A model generated the notes under the pieces. It saw only the letters and a program-made list of their open reading frames with translations, searched no databases and was not told the DNA's origin. Position numbers and translations under genes: made by a program. A stretch of 64,000 nt of DNA from Legionella clemsonensis (GTDB lineage Bacteria > Pseudomonadota > Gammaproteobacteria > Legionellales > Legionellaceae): contig NZ_CP016397.1 of the NCBI RefSeq assembly GCF_002240035.1, positions 1,160,001 through 1,224,000 of the forward strand. Direction: 5' to 3'. The stretch's first letter is position 1, and the number at the start of each line of letters is the position of its first letter. Positions 52,494 to 62,563 of the stretch are shown here, piece by piece.

Positions 52494-54254
52494 ATGAAAG
52501 AAGGTGAATTTTATGCAGGAGGGCTTGAGCTACATTTTTTTCATAATCCTGAGTTTGAAAATATTGATGCCATAGAAGAGGACAGTGACAAAGCAGCGGC
52601 CATCGCCAGAAATGCGCTACGAATTTTAATGATGGGATGGCGGGATAACTGGCATGAAATTTTATCTTTTAAAGTGTTTAAAGCAGTATTGATTCGCAGA
52701 GATAGGGAATTAATGCGGGGCATGCGCCTGGCATTTCAGCAAGGTTTTAATTTTATTTATGAGCAATTACAAGCAAAAAATGCGCTGTCAATTGAGCAAC
52801 ATAGGCAAGCTGAATTATATATTAGCAACTGTTTAACCTTACTTCCCTTTAGCGATATCAATCCTTATGAATCTATTGCTATTCCTCAATGGGTAAAAAA
52901 TGAATGGCGTCTGGTTGATTATAAAGTTGTTCCTGTTGAATTGACTCCAACTCATGGTCTGAAAAAATTATTTATTCGAGATGAAGATCGGGTATTTGCT
53001 TATGCTTTGGAACCGATTACTGACGAAAATGCTGAGCCTCATCTTGTATTTATGGGAACAACTTATCCCGCAGGACAGGGGTTTTCTGAACAAGTCAATA
53101 CTGATCTTAAAGGCTTTGATACAGTCGGCAACCAACTGTATCGGAGTGGCCGAAACCGATTACTCACCTGGCTTTCTACACAAAGCAAAAAAGTTCGAGT
53201 ATGCGGTACCAGTTTGGGGGGATCTTTATCACTGCTCTTGGCAATCGATCAAGGTGATAAATTATCTAGTGTCTATCCTTTGAATCCCGCAGGACTCTAT
53301 GATTCCTGGTTTAAGAGTCATTTTGACAGGTGGGATCAATTCATCAACAAGCCGCACGTTCTTATCCAAAAACAAGGCAATGATCCGGTTTCCCGATTTG
53401 GTATATGGAAATCTGATTGGGATGTGGTTCATGTGACTCCCCCGCCTGATAAACAGGGGCCCAATGAATTCGTTGATCATGCGCTTAATTATGCAGGTTT
53501 CGCTGAAACGAAATTTATTGGGGTGGATACGGAGCAAGATAATGAAGAACACCGTCAGCGCAATTTCTGGCTTTATACTCTTGGTCGAGGAATAGTTTAT
53601 TACCTAGCCTTGCTGCCTTATCGTTATCTTGTCCGTCCCTCTATCTACTATGCAGCAACCCATAAAACGCAATTTTTACTACTCTCAGCTTCCATTTTAT
53701 TACTTACTTTGTCAGCCATTTTATGGCCAAGTGTGATACTTTCATCTGCTTTTGTACTGACCTTTATTGGTCTGCCTTTTTTAATGCACGCGGCGTTTAA
53801 ATTGGGTAAAATGATTGCTACTGTGTTCAGTAATGAAAAAATACCTCCCGCCGCCTGTCATGATCCCGCATTACCTCGAAACCCATTACTTGATATTTAC
53901 AATAATCAAATTGAAGAAGCATTTAGTGTAAAAGAATTAGGAACTTACTATCATGCCAAGCGCGTGCTTGTTAAAAATAAGCCATTTATACCAGAATCTG
54001 AGAAAGAAGGTGAAAAAGATAAGTTGGGTGGTTTTTTTAAAAAAGAATTACTTGGTAAAAGCTTAGAAAAAAATAGCGAGCAAACTTTGATAACTGTTAG
54101 AAATACTAAAGCAAAAATTTATGACATGCGGCAAACTATACGTCTAATGAGCCAAATTGGTTTTCACTCAAAAGAAGCCTTGATAGTTATTTTAAAAGAA
54201 AATCATGAAAATTATATAAACGGTAAGCGTGGTAGCCCTTCTTGTCAACGATAA
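52494..54254 (+). CDS. Lipase-like alpha/beta hydrolase with membrane hairpin, candidate effector
   Basis: 586 residues. The nucleophile elbow is CGTSLGGSLSLLLA (Ser240, GxSxG), preceded by LVFMGTTYPAGQG as the likely oxyanion strand. Later come DPVSRFGIWKSDWDVVHV and DHALNYAG, which may supply the acid and His. Two adjacent hydrophobic segments (about 395-440: FLLLSASILLLTLSAILW, SAFVLTFIGLPFLMHAAF) form a membrane hairpin in the C-terminal half, as in many membrane-bound effectors. ATG 52494 is 8 nt after AGGAG. No signal peptide. Lipid substrate unknown. Confidence 0.8.
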   Translation: MKEGEFYAGGLELHFFHNPEFENIDAIEEDSDKAAAIARNALRILMMGWRDNWHEILSFKVFKAVLIRRDRELMRGMRLAFQQGFNFIYEQLQAKNALSIEQHRQAELYISNCLTLLPFSDINPYESIAIPQWVKNEWRLVDYKVVPVELTPTHGLKKLFIRDEDRVFAYALEPITDENAEPHLVFMGTTYPAGQGFSEQVNTDLKGFDTVGNQLYRSGRNRLLTWLSTQSKKVRVCGTSLGGSLSLLLAIDQGDKLSSVYPLNPAGLYDSWFKSHFDRWDQFINKPHVLIQKQGNDPVSRFGIWKSDWDVVHVTPPPDKQGPNEFVDHALNYAGFAETKFIGVDTEQDNEEHRQRNFWLYTLGRGIVYYLALLPYRYLVRPSIYYAATHKTQFLLLSASILLLTLSAILWPSVILSSAFVLTFIGLPFLMHAAFKLGKMIATVFSNEKIPPAACHDPALPRNPLLDIYNNQIEEAFSVKELGTYYHAKRVLVKNKPFIPESEKEGEKDKLGGFFKKELLGKSLEKNSEQTLITVRNTKAKIYDMRQTIRLMSQIGFHSKEALIVILKENHENYINGKRGSPSCQR

Positions 54255-54300
54255 TTAAAAAATAGGAGTTGCCTCTATCGGATGACAGCAGTAATTGACG

Positions 54301-54319
54301 CATGCAAAAAATTTGCATG
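54301..54319. promoter_or_regulatory. 19-bp palindrome upstream of the next gene
   Basis: CATGCAAA-AAA-TTTGCATG, 8-bp arms. It directly follows TTGACG (54295-54300), a good -35 hexamer, so it would occupy the spacer of a promoter if one is there. It could be an operator. Confidence 0.4.
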
Positions 54320-54424
54320 GTATGGTGAATTGACACAGCCTTGATACCAAGCCTCGATGTCATTGTTGGTTTTAAATTAATATATATGTATAATATTTGT
54401 CTTATTCATTTTTATCATGTCATT

Positions 54425-55648
54425 ATGATTAAATATAAGTCTTTTCATGCCTATCTTGATAAACATCTTCCTGGTTTATTTACTATTCGACTAAAAAATT
54501 TTTTCAGTTTCTTGCCCTTTGTAAAACCTGTAAATCCTCAGCTGATTAAGTTAAGAACGCTAGTAGATCGGGCTAAAATCTCGCCAAATTCCTATGACTA
54601 TTTAAGTTATTTTGAAACTTCATTAATCTGTCCAGGAATTTTTAAAGGTCTTGACTCGTTTATTTATTCGGATGGAGAATATAATGCTTTGCCATCCAAG
54701 AAAAGTTCAACCACTGCCAAGGTAAATGCTAACACTGCGCTTCCTCCAGCAACATCAGTGATTTCAGCTGAAAAAGCACCTGATTATGTTAACCAAGTAA
54801 TGGGTCTTTTAGAGAGCCAGCGTTGGCAAAAAGCGCTTGATCATTTTCTTTCTTCAATTGAAAAAAATGAAGTAATAAAACTTATAATAAATTTACTTTC
54901 ACAGTATTCCACTTTAAAGCATCATCAGAAAGAACACTGCATTCTCTATCTGGTCGACTATGCAAACCTAAATAAAGATGGCTTGAAGAATCAACTATTC
55001 AATGAGTTGCGTGAAGAAAAAGATATCTTACAGTATCGCCTGTTATTACAAATTAAAAGTAGTGTATACATTGATAAACTACTCACCGCAATTGATTTAC
55101 TGGGGCGTCAGCAATCTTCAAATGAGAAACAACAGTACGGCGTTCAGCGTGATTATCTGCAAGTTAGGTATACCTTAAGAAACATGCGTGATGGAAGAGT
55201 AATTTATGAAATACCAGAAGTATTAGCTAGTGTAGAAAAAGCCTTCAGTACGTGGAAAAGTGGGCATTCTGTTCATGATGAATCTATCCAGCAAATAATA
55301 GATGAAATTGGTATTGCTTTACACACGTTAAAAGACATCATTGATGATTTTGAAATGACACCAAGCCTCAAAGAAAGCTTTATCAAGGAGGAAAAAAATG
55401 CCAGAGCCAATTTTTTACTCATGGAAGAGCGGCAAGAGTTTACACAAAAATTGCGATCGGGCGAAATTGCCGTGGTATCTATTCAAAGACTTAGAGAGTT
55501 GTATCCCGACGAAAAGAGTTATCAACAGATAAGTAAACAATGTCATAAGTTTGGCATAACCGTTTTTGATGCTCTGGATCCTGAAGAAAAAAAGCGAGCT
55601 TTGCAAGAGCATAATGCCATGAAGTTTTTGTCCACTCAACTGGGTTAA
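54425..55648 (+). CDS. Orphan helical protein, candidate effector
   Basis: 407 residues from ATG 54425 ([20 protein letters not shown]). Earlier in-frame starts (54386 ATG, 54341 TTG) would add a hydrophobic leader of doubtful reality. No ribosome site clearly decides. The protein is helical: a polar linker around 90-120 ([13 protein letters not shown]), then helices with heptad-like leucines ([38 protein letters not shown]) and a Lys/Glu-rich end. No family recognised. Its stop overlaps the stop of the convergent YyaL-type gene by 3-4 nt. Neighbour of two effector-like genes. Confidence 0.7.
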   Translation: MIKYKSFHAYLDKHLPGLFTIRLKNFFSFLPFVKPVNPQLIKLRTLVDRAKISPNSYDYLSYFETSLICPGIFKGLDSFIYSDGEYNALPSKKSSTTAKVNANTALPPATSVISAEKAPDYVNQVMGLLESQRWQKALDHFLSSIEKNEVIKLIINLLSQYSTLKHHQKEHCILYLVDYANLNKDGLKNQLFNELREEKDILQYRLLLQIKSSVYIDKLLTAIDLLGRQQSSNEKQQYGVQRDYLQVRYTLRNMRDGRVIYEIPEVLASVEKAFSTWKSGHSVHDESIQQIIDEIGIALHTLKDIIDDFEMTPSLKESFIKEEKNARANFLLMEERQEFTQKLRSGEIAVVSIQRLRELYPDEKSYQQISKQCHKFGITVFDALDPEEKKRALQEHNAMKFLSTQLG

Positions 55649-57657
55649 AGAGGCAAGTCTCTGAATTTTTTTAAAGCGGCAATGTCTTTAATGACAGTAA
55701 GACATTGCTGACCTTGGCAAATGTAGGCACAGCATTCGCCTCTAGCCTTTTTCATGGCTAAGCCTTCGGGAAGTTTTCCCGCGTCTTCAGGAATGGCAAA
55801 GGTATAATTGTAAGTTTCTTTGACAATATTTTGCCAAGCTTTCATTTCTTCTTGTTTACCACCACGAATTATAATAATTTCGGAGGGGTTGAAATACTCC
55901 TCCAAACCCAGTAGCAATGAGCAATGTTCTGCCGGATAGCGGATTAGCAAATTCCATGCAGCTTTTAATGTTTGCTCGGCAGCATAGATGTAACGTGTTT
56001 CTCCGATTAAATACCCCAGAGTGATAAGGGCACGAACCAAAACTCCATTGCCGGCTGGTATTGCATCATCCATCATTGATTTGGGACGATATAATAATTT
56101 TTCGTGCTGTTCAGCTGTAAAAAAGAAGCCACCGGCTGTTTCATCAGGAAAATCAGTTAACACTGTTTCCGCCAGGTCAATGGCAAATAATAAATGTTCG
56201 GTATTCCATGAGATTTCCAGTGAAGTGAGTAAAGCATCGAGTAAAAAAGCGTAATCATCAAGGTAGGCGGACAGATAGGCTCTGCCATTCTTATAGCTGG
56301 CAAATAACTGCTGCCCATTCCACAAAGTAGTATGCATAAAATGCAGGGCTTCTTGTGCTGAGCTAATATATTTTTCTTCGTTTAAACAATATCCTGCTAA
56401 TAACATGCCCTTAATCATTAAAGCATTCCAGGACGCTAAAACTTTCTCATCGCGAGAGGGGGGGACACGATTATTGCGTACTACTAACAATTTTTTTATG
56501 GCCGAATTAAGAAGTGCATTCACGTTAGAAAGAGGTATTTCTAATGCTTTACTAATAGCTTGTGGCGTTTGGCTGATATAAAAATGCCAATGATTTTCAA
56601 AATTAGGCGCTTTATCCAAACCATAATGTAAGGAAATAACTGCATATTCCTCCTCAGTAAGTAAAGAGTGAATTTCTTTTTTATCCCAGTAGTAAAATTT
56701 GCCTTCTTCCCCTTCAGAATCGGCGTTCAGGCTGGAGTAATAACCGCCTTCTGGAGATTGCATCGTTGTGATGACCCAGTCAGCAGTTTTCTTTATAGTG
56801 GCTTTAAAAGCGGATTTATTCTGCGCTTTGGTAGCCAAAGCGTAAATGCTCAGGAGTTGACCATTGTCATAAAGCATTTTTTCAAAATGAGGAATGCGCC
56901 ATTTTTGATCAACCGTATAACGGTAAAAACCACCACCCAACTGGTCATAAATTCCCCCAGATGCCATACTCTTTAAAGTAGTTGACACGAAAGCAGAATC
57001 GTTTCTTAGTAAAAACTCCAGCTTACTTACTTGTGGAAATTTAGGCGCGCTACCAAATCCTCCATATTTTTTGTCGTAATTTTGTTCGAGTTGCTCCATG
57101 GCAAGCTGTAATGGTTGTTTATTTAATGAGAGAGTAAATGTCTTATTCTGCTGTTGTAATATACGCCTTAATTCCACACCTTGCTTCTTAATATCTTCTT
57201 GCTGGGTATGATATAAGTGGGCAATGGTCTTTAATACAGTTTTAAAACCGGGCATCTGATAGCGTTCTGTAGGAGGAAAATAGGTGCCGCTAAAAAAGGG
57301 AGTGAGGTCAGGGGTTAAAAAGATAGTCAATGGCCAGCCACCACTTTGCTGACTTAGATAATGATGTGAAGTTTGATAAATTTTATCTAAATCAGGGCGC
57401 TCTTCTTTATCAACTTTAATATTCACAAACAATTGATTCATTAAAGTCGCTGTCTCTGGATCTTCAAATGATTCGTGAGCCATCACATGGCACCAATGAC
57501 AGGCAGCATAACCAATTGAAAGTAAAATAGGTTTATTTTCTTGCTGGGCTTTTTTTATCGCTTTTTCTCCCCATGGATACCACTCAACTGGATTATAGGC
57601 ATGCTGTTGAAGATAGGGACTTGGTTCGTGGATTAAGTGGTTCGTTGGAAGAGACAT
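55645..57657 (-). CDS. YyaL-type thioredoxin-fold protein (DUF255)
   Basis: 670 residues. N-terminal thioredoxin-like DUF255 domain with [18 protein letters not shown] (CxxC) and [20 protein letters not shown]. The rest is an (alpha/alpha)6 barrel like N-acylglucosamine 2-epimerase ([60 protein letters not shown]). Related to human SPATA20. Function unproven; widely conserved. Cytosolic. Single gene. Confidence 0.93.
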   Translation of the reverse strand: MSLPTNHLIHEPSPYLQQHAYNPVEWYPWGEKAIKKAQQENKPILLSIGYAACHWCHVMAHESFEDPETATLMNQLFVNIKVDKEERPDLDKIYQTSHHYLSQQSGGWPLTIFLTPDLTPFFSGTYFPPTERYQMPGFKTVLKTIAHLYHTQQEDIKKQGVELRRILQQQNKTFTLSLNKQPLQLAMEQLEQNYDKKYGGFGSAPKFPQVSKLEFLLRNDSAFVSTTLKSMASGGIYDQLGGGFYRYTVDQKWRIPHFEKMLYDNGQLLSIYALATKAQNKSAFKATIKKTADWVITTMQSPEGGYYSSLNADSEGEEGKFYYWDKKEIHSLLTEEEYAVISLHYGLDKAPNFENHWHFYISQTPQAISKALEIPLSNVNALLNSAIKKLLVVRNNRVPPSRDEKVLASWNALMIKGMLLAGYCLNEEKYISSAQEALHFMHTTLWNGQQLFASYKNGRAYLSAYLDDYAFLLDALLTSLEISWNTEHLLFAIDLAETVLTDFPDETAGGFFFTAEQHEKLLYRPKSMMDDAIPAGNGVLVRALITLGYLIGETRYIYAAEQTLKAAWNLLIRYPAEHCSLLLGLEEYFNPSEIIIIRGGKQEEMKAWQNIVKETYNYTFAIPEDAGKLPEGLAMKKARGECCAYICQGQQCLTVIKDIAALKKFRDLPL

Positions 57658-57720
57658 AATAGTCGCTTTTACAGATAGCTATTATTGTTACTATAGCAAA
57701 CATCCTTTTAATTAGAGGGG

Positions 57721-57749
57721 AAAGGTTAAAGCGGAGAGCTTTAACCTTT
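57721..57749 (-). terminator. Strong hairpin terminator
   Basis: AAAGGTTAAAGC / GCTTTAACCTTT is a perfect 12-bp stem with a 5-nt loop, 12 nt past the stop of the Cys-rich protein. The A/T tracts on both sides suggest it works in both directions. Confidence 0.8.
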
Positions 57750-57760
57750 TTGCAGAATTA

Positions 57761-58537
57761 TTAATTTGGTGTTGCAGTAGCTGGAGCTGAAGTAGTTTCT
57801 GAAGAGGTGTCAGTTATGGTTGACCCTGTATCAGTGGATGGTGCACTTATCAAATATTTTTTAGCAAAATCAGTTCCAATACATTCGCCAATCTTGCGTC
57901 CCCAGGTATTGGCTGTTTTGCTGTCAATGGTTGCTGGTAAGTTTGCATAATAGTCAGATTGACACTTTTCAAAGCTTGGTGCAATTAATGTTACGCATTT
58001 GGTATTGTCTATATTGCGGTCATTAAGTTTTTTCTTAATGGAAGCATCATCGAAAAAACCCTGGCAGATCATTGTGGGGGCCAAAGATTTAAGTTGTGCA
58101 AACCAGGTATCCTTGGACATATTTGCCGTTGAGTTGGTTGTGTTATCGGCTGAAGAATCTGAGCTGACTGGAGGTGTTCCTATTAAATGTTTTGTGGCAA
58201 AATCAGTTCCTATACATTCGCCCATGGTATGTCCCCATTTAGAGGCATTTTCTTTATTAATGGTGGTGGGCAAGCTGGAATAGTACTGGGTTTGGCATTT
58301 ATCAAAGCTTGCAGGAATCAAAGAGACACATTTGGCATTATCAATTTTTAATTCTTCCATGCGTTTTTTTAAGGCAGCATCTTCAAAAAAACCTTGACAG
58401 ATAACAGTAGGTGCAACTGATTTTAATTTTCCTAACCAATCATCCTTGGTCATTTCGGTTGGGGAGGCTGCTATACCGGATACAGGCAGTACTGCTCCAA
58501 TGCTCATTAAGGCCATTAAGTTAGATTTTATTGACAT
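57761..58537 (-). CDS. Periplasmic protein with duplicated four-Cys domain
   Basis: 258 residues. Signal peptide (SIKSNLMALMSIGAVLPV to GIAASP). Two copies of a domain of about 85 residues, each with Cys in ICQGFF, KCV(S/T)LI, KCQ(T/S)(D/Q)YY and GECIGTDF. Both begin with (K)DxWxxQLKS(L/V)APT. Eight Cys in all, expected to form disulfides after export. The end is Thr/Ser-rich. ATG 58537 follows AAGGGA by 9 nt. No named family; similar domains occur singly in other Legionella proteins, as far as I recall. Confidence 0.8.
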   Translation of the reverse strand: MSIKSNLMALMSIGAVLPVSGIAASPTEMTKDDWLGKLKSVAPTVICQGFFEDAALKKRMEELKIDNAKCVSLIPASFDKCQTQYYSSLPTTINKENASKWGHTMGECIGTDFATKHLIGTPPVSSDSSADNTTNSTANMSKDTWFAQLKSLAPTMICQGFFDDASIKKKLNDRNIDNTKCVTLIAPSFEKCQSDYYANLPATIDSKTANTWGRKIGECIGTDFAKKYLISAPSTDTGSTITDTSSETTSAPATATPN

Positions 58538-58747
58538 TTTTGTTATTCCCTTAATCGTCATTTACTCTAGTAGAATAGACAAAAAACGATGTTTTTACTA
58601 AATATAAATGGATTTTTTTCTCCAATAATCTAAACATTTGCTGTGCTTTGTTCTAAAATTTTCCATTATGCTTGTTCTATGTGACGCAAAGAATTAATTG
58701 ATAGAGTTGAGTTGGCAAGACTATTATCGAGAGGAAAAATAATTTCA

Positions 58748-59302
58748 ATGATGCAAAAATTACTGCGTAATTTTTATGATAGAGAGACGGTTACTGTCGC
58801 TCAGGAACTTTTGGGTAAATACCTGGTTCATCATGTGGATGGTTTAATACGCATTGGTAAAATTGTCGAGGTGGAAGCCTATTTGGGAGAACAGGATTTG
58901 GCAGCGCATTCCTCCAAAGGGATAACGCCACGTACACGAACCATGTTTGGTCCACCCGGATATGCTTATGTTTATTTGATTTATGGAATTCATCATTGTG
59001 TTAATGCGGTGACTGAAAAAGAAGGTAATGGCACAGCTGTTCTTTTGCGTGCGTTAGAACCGGTTAGTAATATCGCAGAGCGCACAAAAGGTCCTGGTTT
59101 GCTTTGTAAAGCAATGCAAATCGATAAGCGTTTAAATGGACATGATTTATTAAGTGACAATTTTTATATTGCGCAACCACCCGATGAGGGTACCCTTGTG
59201 ATTCAAAAAAAACCAAGAATTGGAGTAAATTATGCCAAGCATTGGGCAGAAAAGTTGTTAAGATTTTACATTAAGGATAACCCTTTTGTTTCAAAACCAT
59301 AA
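58748..59302 (+). CDS. 3-methyladenine DNA glycosylase (AAG/MPG family)
   Basis: 184 residues. Excises alkylated purines in base excision repair. Motifs: VEVEAYLGEQDLAAHSSKG (catalytic Glu region), TPRTRTMFGPPGYAYVYLIYG (Tyr intercalation loop), and HHCVNAVTEKEGNGTAVLLR. ATG 58748 lies 10 nt past GAGAGGA; a second ATG follows at once. The earlier TTG at 58712 is unlikely. Convergent with the PRPP-synthetase-like gene. Confidence 0.93.
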   Translation: MMQKLLRNFYDRETVTVAQELLGKYLVHHVDGLIRIGKIVEVEAYLGEQDLAAHSSKGITPRTRTMFGPPGYAYVYLIYGIHHCVNAVTEKEGNGTAVLLRALEPVSNIAERTKGPGLLCKAMQIDKRLNGHDLLSDNFYIAQPPDEGTLVIQKKPRIGVNYAKHWAEKLLRFYIKDNPFVSKP

Positions 59303-59308
59303 TTATGC

Positions 59309-60295
59309 TTATGGCGTCAGATGTACTAAAGCACTAAGGGAGCCGTGTTCATGAATTTCCTTAATGGCCTGAGCAAATAAAGCTGTGGCATCGAGCACTA
59401 CCACCTTTTTGTCCAATAGCTGTTTTTTCACCCTGAAAGGAGGAATACTATTGGTGATAATTATTTTCTCAAGATAGGGAAGAGAGAGTGTGTTGTTAGC
59501 ATCTCCGACAAAAATTCCGTGGGTAGCACACACTATAATTCGTTGGACTCCTTTTTTATGCAAAACCTCCGCAGAAAGTCTGATGGTGGTGCCAGAGCTA
59601 ATCATATCATCAACGATTACAACAATCCCATCTTTAAGTTCACCAATAACCTCCTGACTACTTGAAACGACCTCCAGATTTCTTTTTTTATCGATAAAAG
59701 CTTTACCTACCTCTCTATGAAGTAAGCCAGACAGCGTTTCTCTTAATTGCTCTGCACGTTTAAGGCCGCCTGTATCCGGTGACACTATGGTAACTTCTTC
59801 ATTATTTATAAGAGTGGCAAGATAGGGGGCAAAGAGTACTTGAGCCTCCAAATGTTCTGTCGGAATACGAAAAGCATTCTGAAAGGCAGCAAGGTTATGA
59901 ATATCCAGGGTAAGAATGCGATCGGCACCTATCGCTTCCAGCAACTGTGCTACATACCGTAATGTAACTGGATCGCGTGCTTGTGTTCTTCTATCTTTAC
60001 GAGCAAATGCAAAATAAGGAATAACTGCCGTAACGAATTGTGCAGAAGCATCTTTTAAAGCACCAATAAAAAATAAAAGCCGACACAGTTTGTCATGAAT
60101 ACTTGCCTTATCTTCATGAAATAAAGATTGTATTAAGAAAACATCACGTCCTCTCACATTGTCAAGAGAACGAACTTTATGCTCTCCATCAGCAAACTCT
60201 ACTTCTTCGTGCGTGGAAAGAGGAAGTGCTAAATGAGCTGCTATTTTTTGTCCCCAATCCAGCGAAGTGTTCAATGCAAAAAGTTTAATCTCCAT
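59309..60295 (-). CDS. PRPP-synthetase-like protein (divergent paralogue)
   Basis: 328 residues, class I ribose-phosphate pyrophosphokinase fold. ATP/PRPP motifs: FADGEHKVR, PYFAFARKDRR (flexible-loop region), LTLDIHNLAAFQNAFRIP and VVIVDDMISSGTTIRLS. The substitution in LDIHNLAAFQNAF (usual DLHxxQIQGFF) suggests it is not the main Prs but a second, specialised enzyme. It makes PRPP from ribose 5-phosphate and ATP in the family. Two nt after the cysQ stop, so same transcript. Confidence 0.85.
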   Translation of the reverse strand: MEIKLFALNTSLDWGQKIAAHLALPLSTHEEVEFADGEHKVRSLDNVRGRDVFLIQSLFHEDKASIHDKLCRLLFFIGALKDASAQFVTAVIPYFAFARKDRRTQARDPVTLRYVAQLLEAIGADRILTLDIHNLAAFQNAFRIPTEHLEAQVLFAPYLATLINNEEVTIVSPDTGGLKRAEQLRETLSGLLHREVGKAFIDKKRNLEVVSSSQEVIGELKDGIVVIVDDMISSGTTIRLSAEVLHKKGVQRIIVCATHGIFVGDANNTLSLPYLEKIIITNSIPPFRVKKQLLDKKVVVLDATALFAQAIKEIHEHGSLSALVHLTP

Positions 60296-60297
60296 CT

Positions 60298-61122
60298 TTA
60301 CTTTTCCTTGGTTAACATAGAATAAACTTCGTTTGCCAATCCATCCGCAGCTGCCAAAAAACTATACTTAACTCGAGTTTCTCCTGCTTCATAATGCAGT
60401 TTATTTGTACCAGCGAACAAAAGCTTGCCTCCTGCCTCGCGAAGAATAACTTCAGGACCGCAAAGATCCCACAAATGGCAATGCCCCGAAAAGTTAAAAT
60501 AAAGGTCGGCCTCTCCTTTAGCAATTTTGGCGAATTTTAATCCCAGAGAACCACATTTATAAACGTCGCTGACGCCTAACTTCCTGGCAATTTCATCGGC
60601 CTTAGTGCTCCAGTGTCTTCTGGACTGTATCAAAATCGCCTGCGAAGGATGTGAAATTGCTCTGACTTTAAGATTAAACGTTTCTTTGCTGGTGATGTAA
60701 AACGTACCTTGATTTTTAATCGCATAGAAAAGTTCATTGGTGTCAGGTTGATATACAACCCCAAGACAAGCTTTTTTATGAATAGAAAGTCCAAGCATAA
60801 TAGACCACTCTCCGCTTCCAGCAACGAAATCCGCTGTGCCGTCAATTGGATCTACAAACCATATGCGTTCTTTGGATTGACTCCTTAAGGGAGGTGGTTC
60901 TTCTTCTGAAATAACGAGATCCGCAGGGAAAGTAGTTACCAGGTTGTTTAATAAAAATTGACTTGCTGCTTTATCGGCATCGGTCACTAAGCCTAAATGT
61001 TTGCCTTTATCATACACTTTATAACCTTTAGCTCGGATAGTCTGTACCAGAAAACCTGCTTCACGCGCAAGACTGATGGCAAATTTTAATTCTTTATCCA
61101 AATCCATTTTTAAACTCATCAT
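60298..61122 (-). CDS. cysQ: 3'(2'),5'-bisphosphate nucleotidase CysQ
   Basis: 274 residues, inositol-monophosphatase superfamily. Removes the 3' phosphate of PAP in sulfate assimilation. Metal and catalytic motifs are ISEEEPPP, WFVDPIDGTADFVAGSGEWS and LWDLCGPEVILREAGG. The ATG pair at 61122/61119 follows AAGGAC. Divergent from cysZ-like gene, which fits a sulfur-assimilation pairing. Confidence 0.92.
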   Translation of the reverse strand: MMSLKMDLDKELKFAISLAREAGFLVQTIRAKGYKVYDKGKHLGLVTDADKAASQFLLNNLVTTFPADLVISEEEPPPLRSQSKERIWFVDPIDGTADFVAGSGEWSIMLGLSIHKKACLGVVYQPDTNELFYAIKNQGTFYITSKETFNLKVRAISHPSQAILIQSRRHWSTKADEIARKLGVSDVYKCGSLGLKFAKIAKGEADLYFNFSGHCHLWDLCGPEVILREAGGKLLFAGTNKLHYEAGETRVKYSFLAAADGLANEVYSMLTKEK

Positions 61123-61382
61123 GCAATTTGTCCTTATTGATGACAACATTCGTCATTTTGTTTTGCTGGTTGCGAGACAAGAACAATGTCAATCAATTGG
61201 CTTTATTTGATCTAAGTGTATTATCTTTAGTATTGCAAATTGTTATCGAGAGGTTATCCTCCCAATGAAGTTAATCAATCACATATTATGAGGTTTATTT
61301 AACTGCATTGGAATCGATTACTTTATGCTATAGCTCCTTGGCAACTGATTTTGTAACTCTAAACTCTTTTAAAGGAAATTTG

Positions 61383-62102
61383 ATGACCGACTTTTTCTCA
61401 GGGATGCATTATTTTTTTCTAGGGTTTAAAAATTTGACTCGCAGAGGATTGAGAACCTTCGTAATTTTGCCTATTATTTTCAATCTTTTAATTTATGCCG
61501 CTATTGCCTATATTGGCTATCATTATTTATCACCGTTAGTTCATCATTATGTGAGTAAGCTTCCAGAATGGCTTAGTTTTTTAAGTAGCCTTTTTACTAT
61601 CCTTTTCTTCATTTTATTCATTTTGTTTTTCTTAACCACCTTTTCAGTGTTAGCGAATGTTTGTGCGGCTCCTTTTAATGGTTTATTAGCTGAACGTGCG
61701 CAAAAATTAATAAAAAATGAAGCTTTGCCTGAGCGGGGATGGCTAATTCTCATCATTCAGGCTATAAAACGCCAGAGCCAGTTTCTCCTTTTTTATATAC
61801 CTCGTTTAATCTTAATGTGTGGGTTATTTTTTATCCCGCCACTACATCCTTTATTACCTTTCCTATGGTTTTTATTTAATTCCTGGATATTAAGTATACA
61901 GTATCAGGACTTTGTAATGGACAACAACTTAATTGATTTCAAAAAAATGCGACAGATGATTAGCCATAAAAAGGCTTTATCCTTGGGGTTTGGTATGACG
62001 ATTAGCGGGTTAAGTTTCATTCCTTTTCTTAATCTTATTATTATGCCTGCAGCGGTGGTGGGTAGCGTATATCTTTTTACAAAAGAATATTCTGCGGCAT
62101 AA
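61383..62102 (+). CDS. CysZ-like (EI24) sulfate transporter
   Basis: 239 residues. Four long hydrophobic segments (about 22-48, 62-90, 140-160, 165-235) in the EI24/CysZ layout. Starts MTDFFSGMHYFFLGFKNLTR and ends in LNLIIMPAAVVGSVYLFTKE. AAAGGAAA lies before ATG 61383. CysZ imports sulfate for cysteine synthesis. Convergence of cysQ and cysZ around one 260-nt promoter region supports this. Confidence 0.88.
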   Translation: MTDFFSGMHYFFLGFKNLTRRGLRTFVILPIIFNLLIYAAIAYIGYHYLSPLVHHYVSKLPEWLSFLSSLFTILFFILFILFFLTTFSVLANVCAAPFNGLLAERAQKLIKNEALPERGWLILIIQAIKRQSQFLLFYIPRLILMCGLFFIPPLHPLLPFLWFLFNSWILSIQYQDFVMDNNLIDFKKMRQMISHKKALSLGFGMTISGLSFIPFLNLIIMPAAVVGSVYLFTKEYSAA

Positions 62103-62148
62103 TTCTAAAATTAGACAAAATTATAAAAATAGAATATAGTAAGGAGGA

Positions 62149-62559
62149 ATGGATCAAATTAAAGAGACAATCATGAAAACTTCTGCTCAAGTAGCGTTGG
62201 CCGTTCCTAATGAAGTAGCATGGAAAGCTCTAAAAAATTTAGTGGAAAGATTTAATTTCACCAAGGAAGAAGCGCTTCGGCTGATGGGGGATATGCCCGT
62301 TTCCTCCTATTATAAAGGGATTAATAAACATGATGGTAATTTAACGCGAGATGAGAAAGAACGTATTTCTTTATTACTAGGAATTTATAAAAATTTACGA
62401 ATTTTGTTTGTTGATAGCAATCAAGCCATGTCCTGGATCAATAGAGAAAATACCTTGCCTCCGTTTAATGGCATTACTCCAAGAAGCTATTTGATGGAAG
62501 GAAGTCTCCTGCGATTAGCCGAAGTGCGACGATTTTTAGATTTTTGGAGAGGGTATTAA
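62149..62559 (+). CDS. Antitoxin of RES/Xre type
   Basis: 136 residues. N-terminal Xre-like helix-turn-helix (WKALKNLVERFNFTKEEALR, LMGDMPVSSYYKGINK) and a C-terminal MbcA/ParS toxin-binding domain (SLLLGIYKNLRILFVDSNQA, WINRENTLPPFNGITPRSYL). In the family it neutralises the RES toxin and represses its own operon. ATG 62149 lies only 1-2 nt after AAGGAGG; the ATG at 62173 is a fair alternative. Confidence 0.88.
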   Translation: MDQIKETIMKTSAQVALAVPNEVAWKALKNLVERFNFTKEEALRLMGDMPVSSYYKGINKHDGNLTRDEKERISLLLGIYKNLRILFVDSNQAMSWINRENTLPPFNGITPRSYLMEGSLLRLAEVRRFLDFWRGY

Positions 62560-62563
62560 AAGG

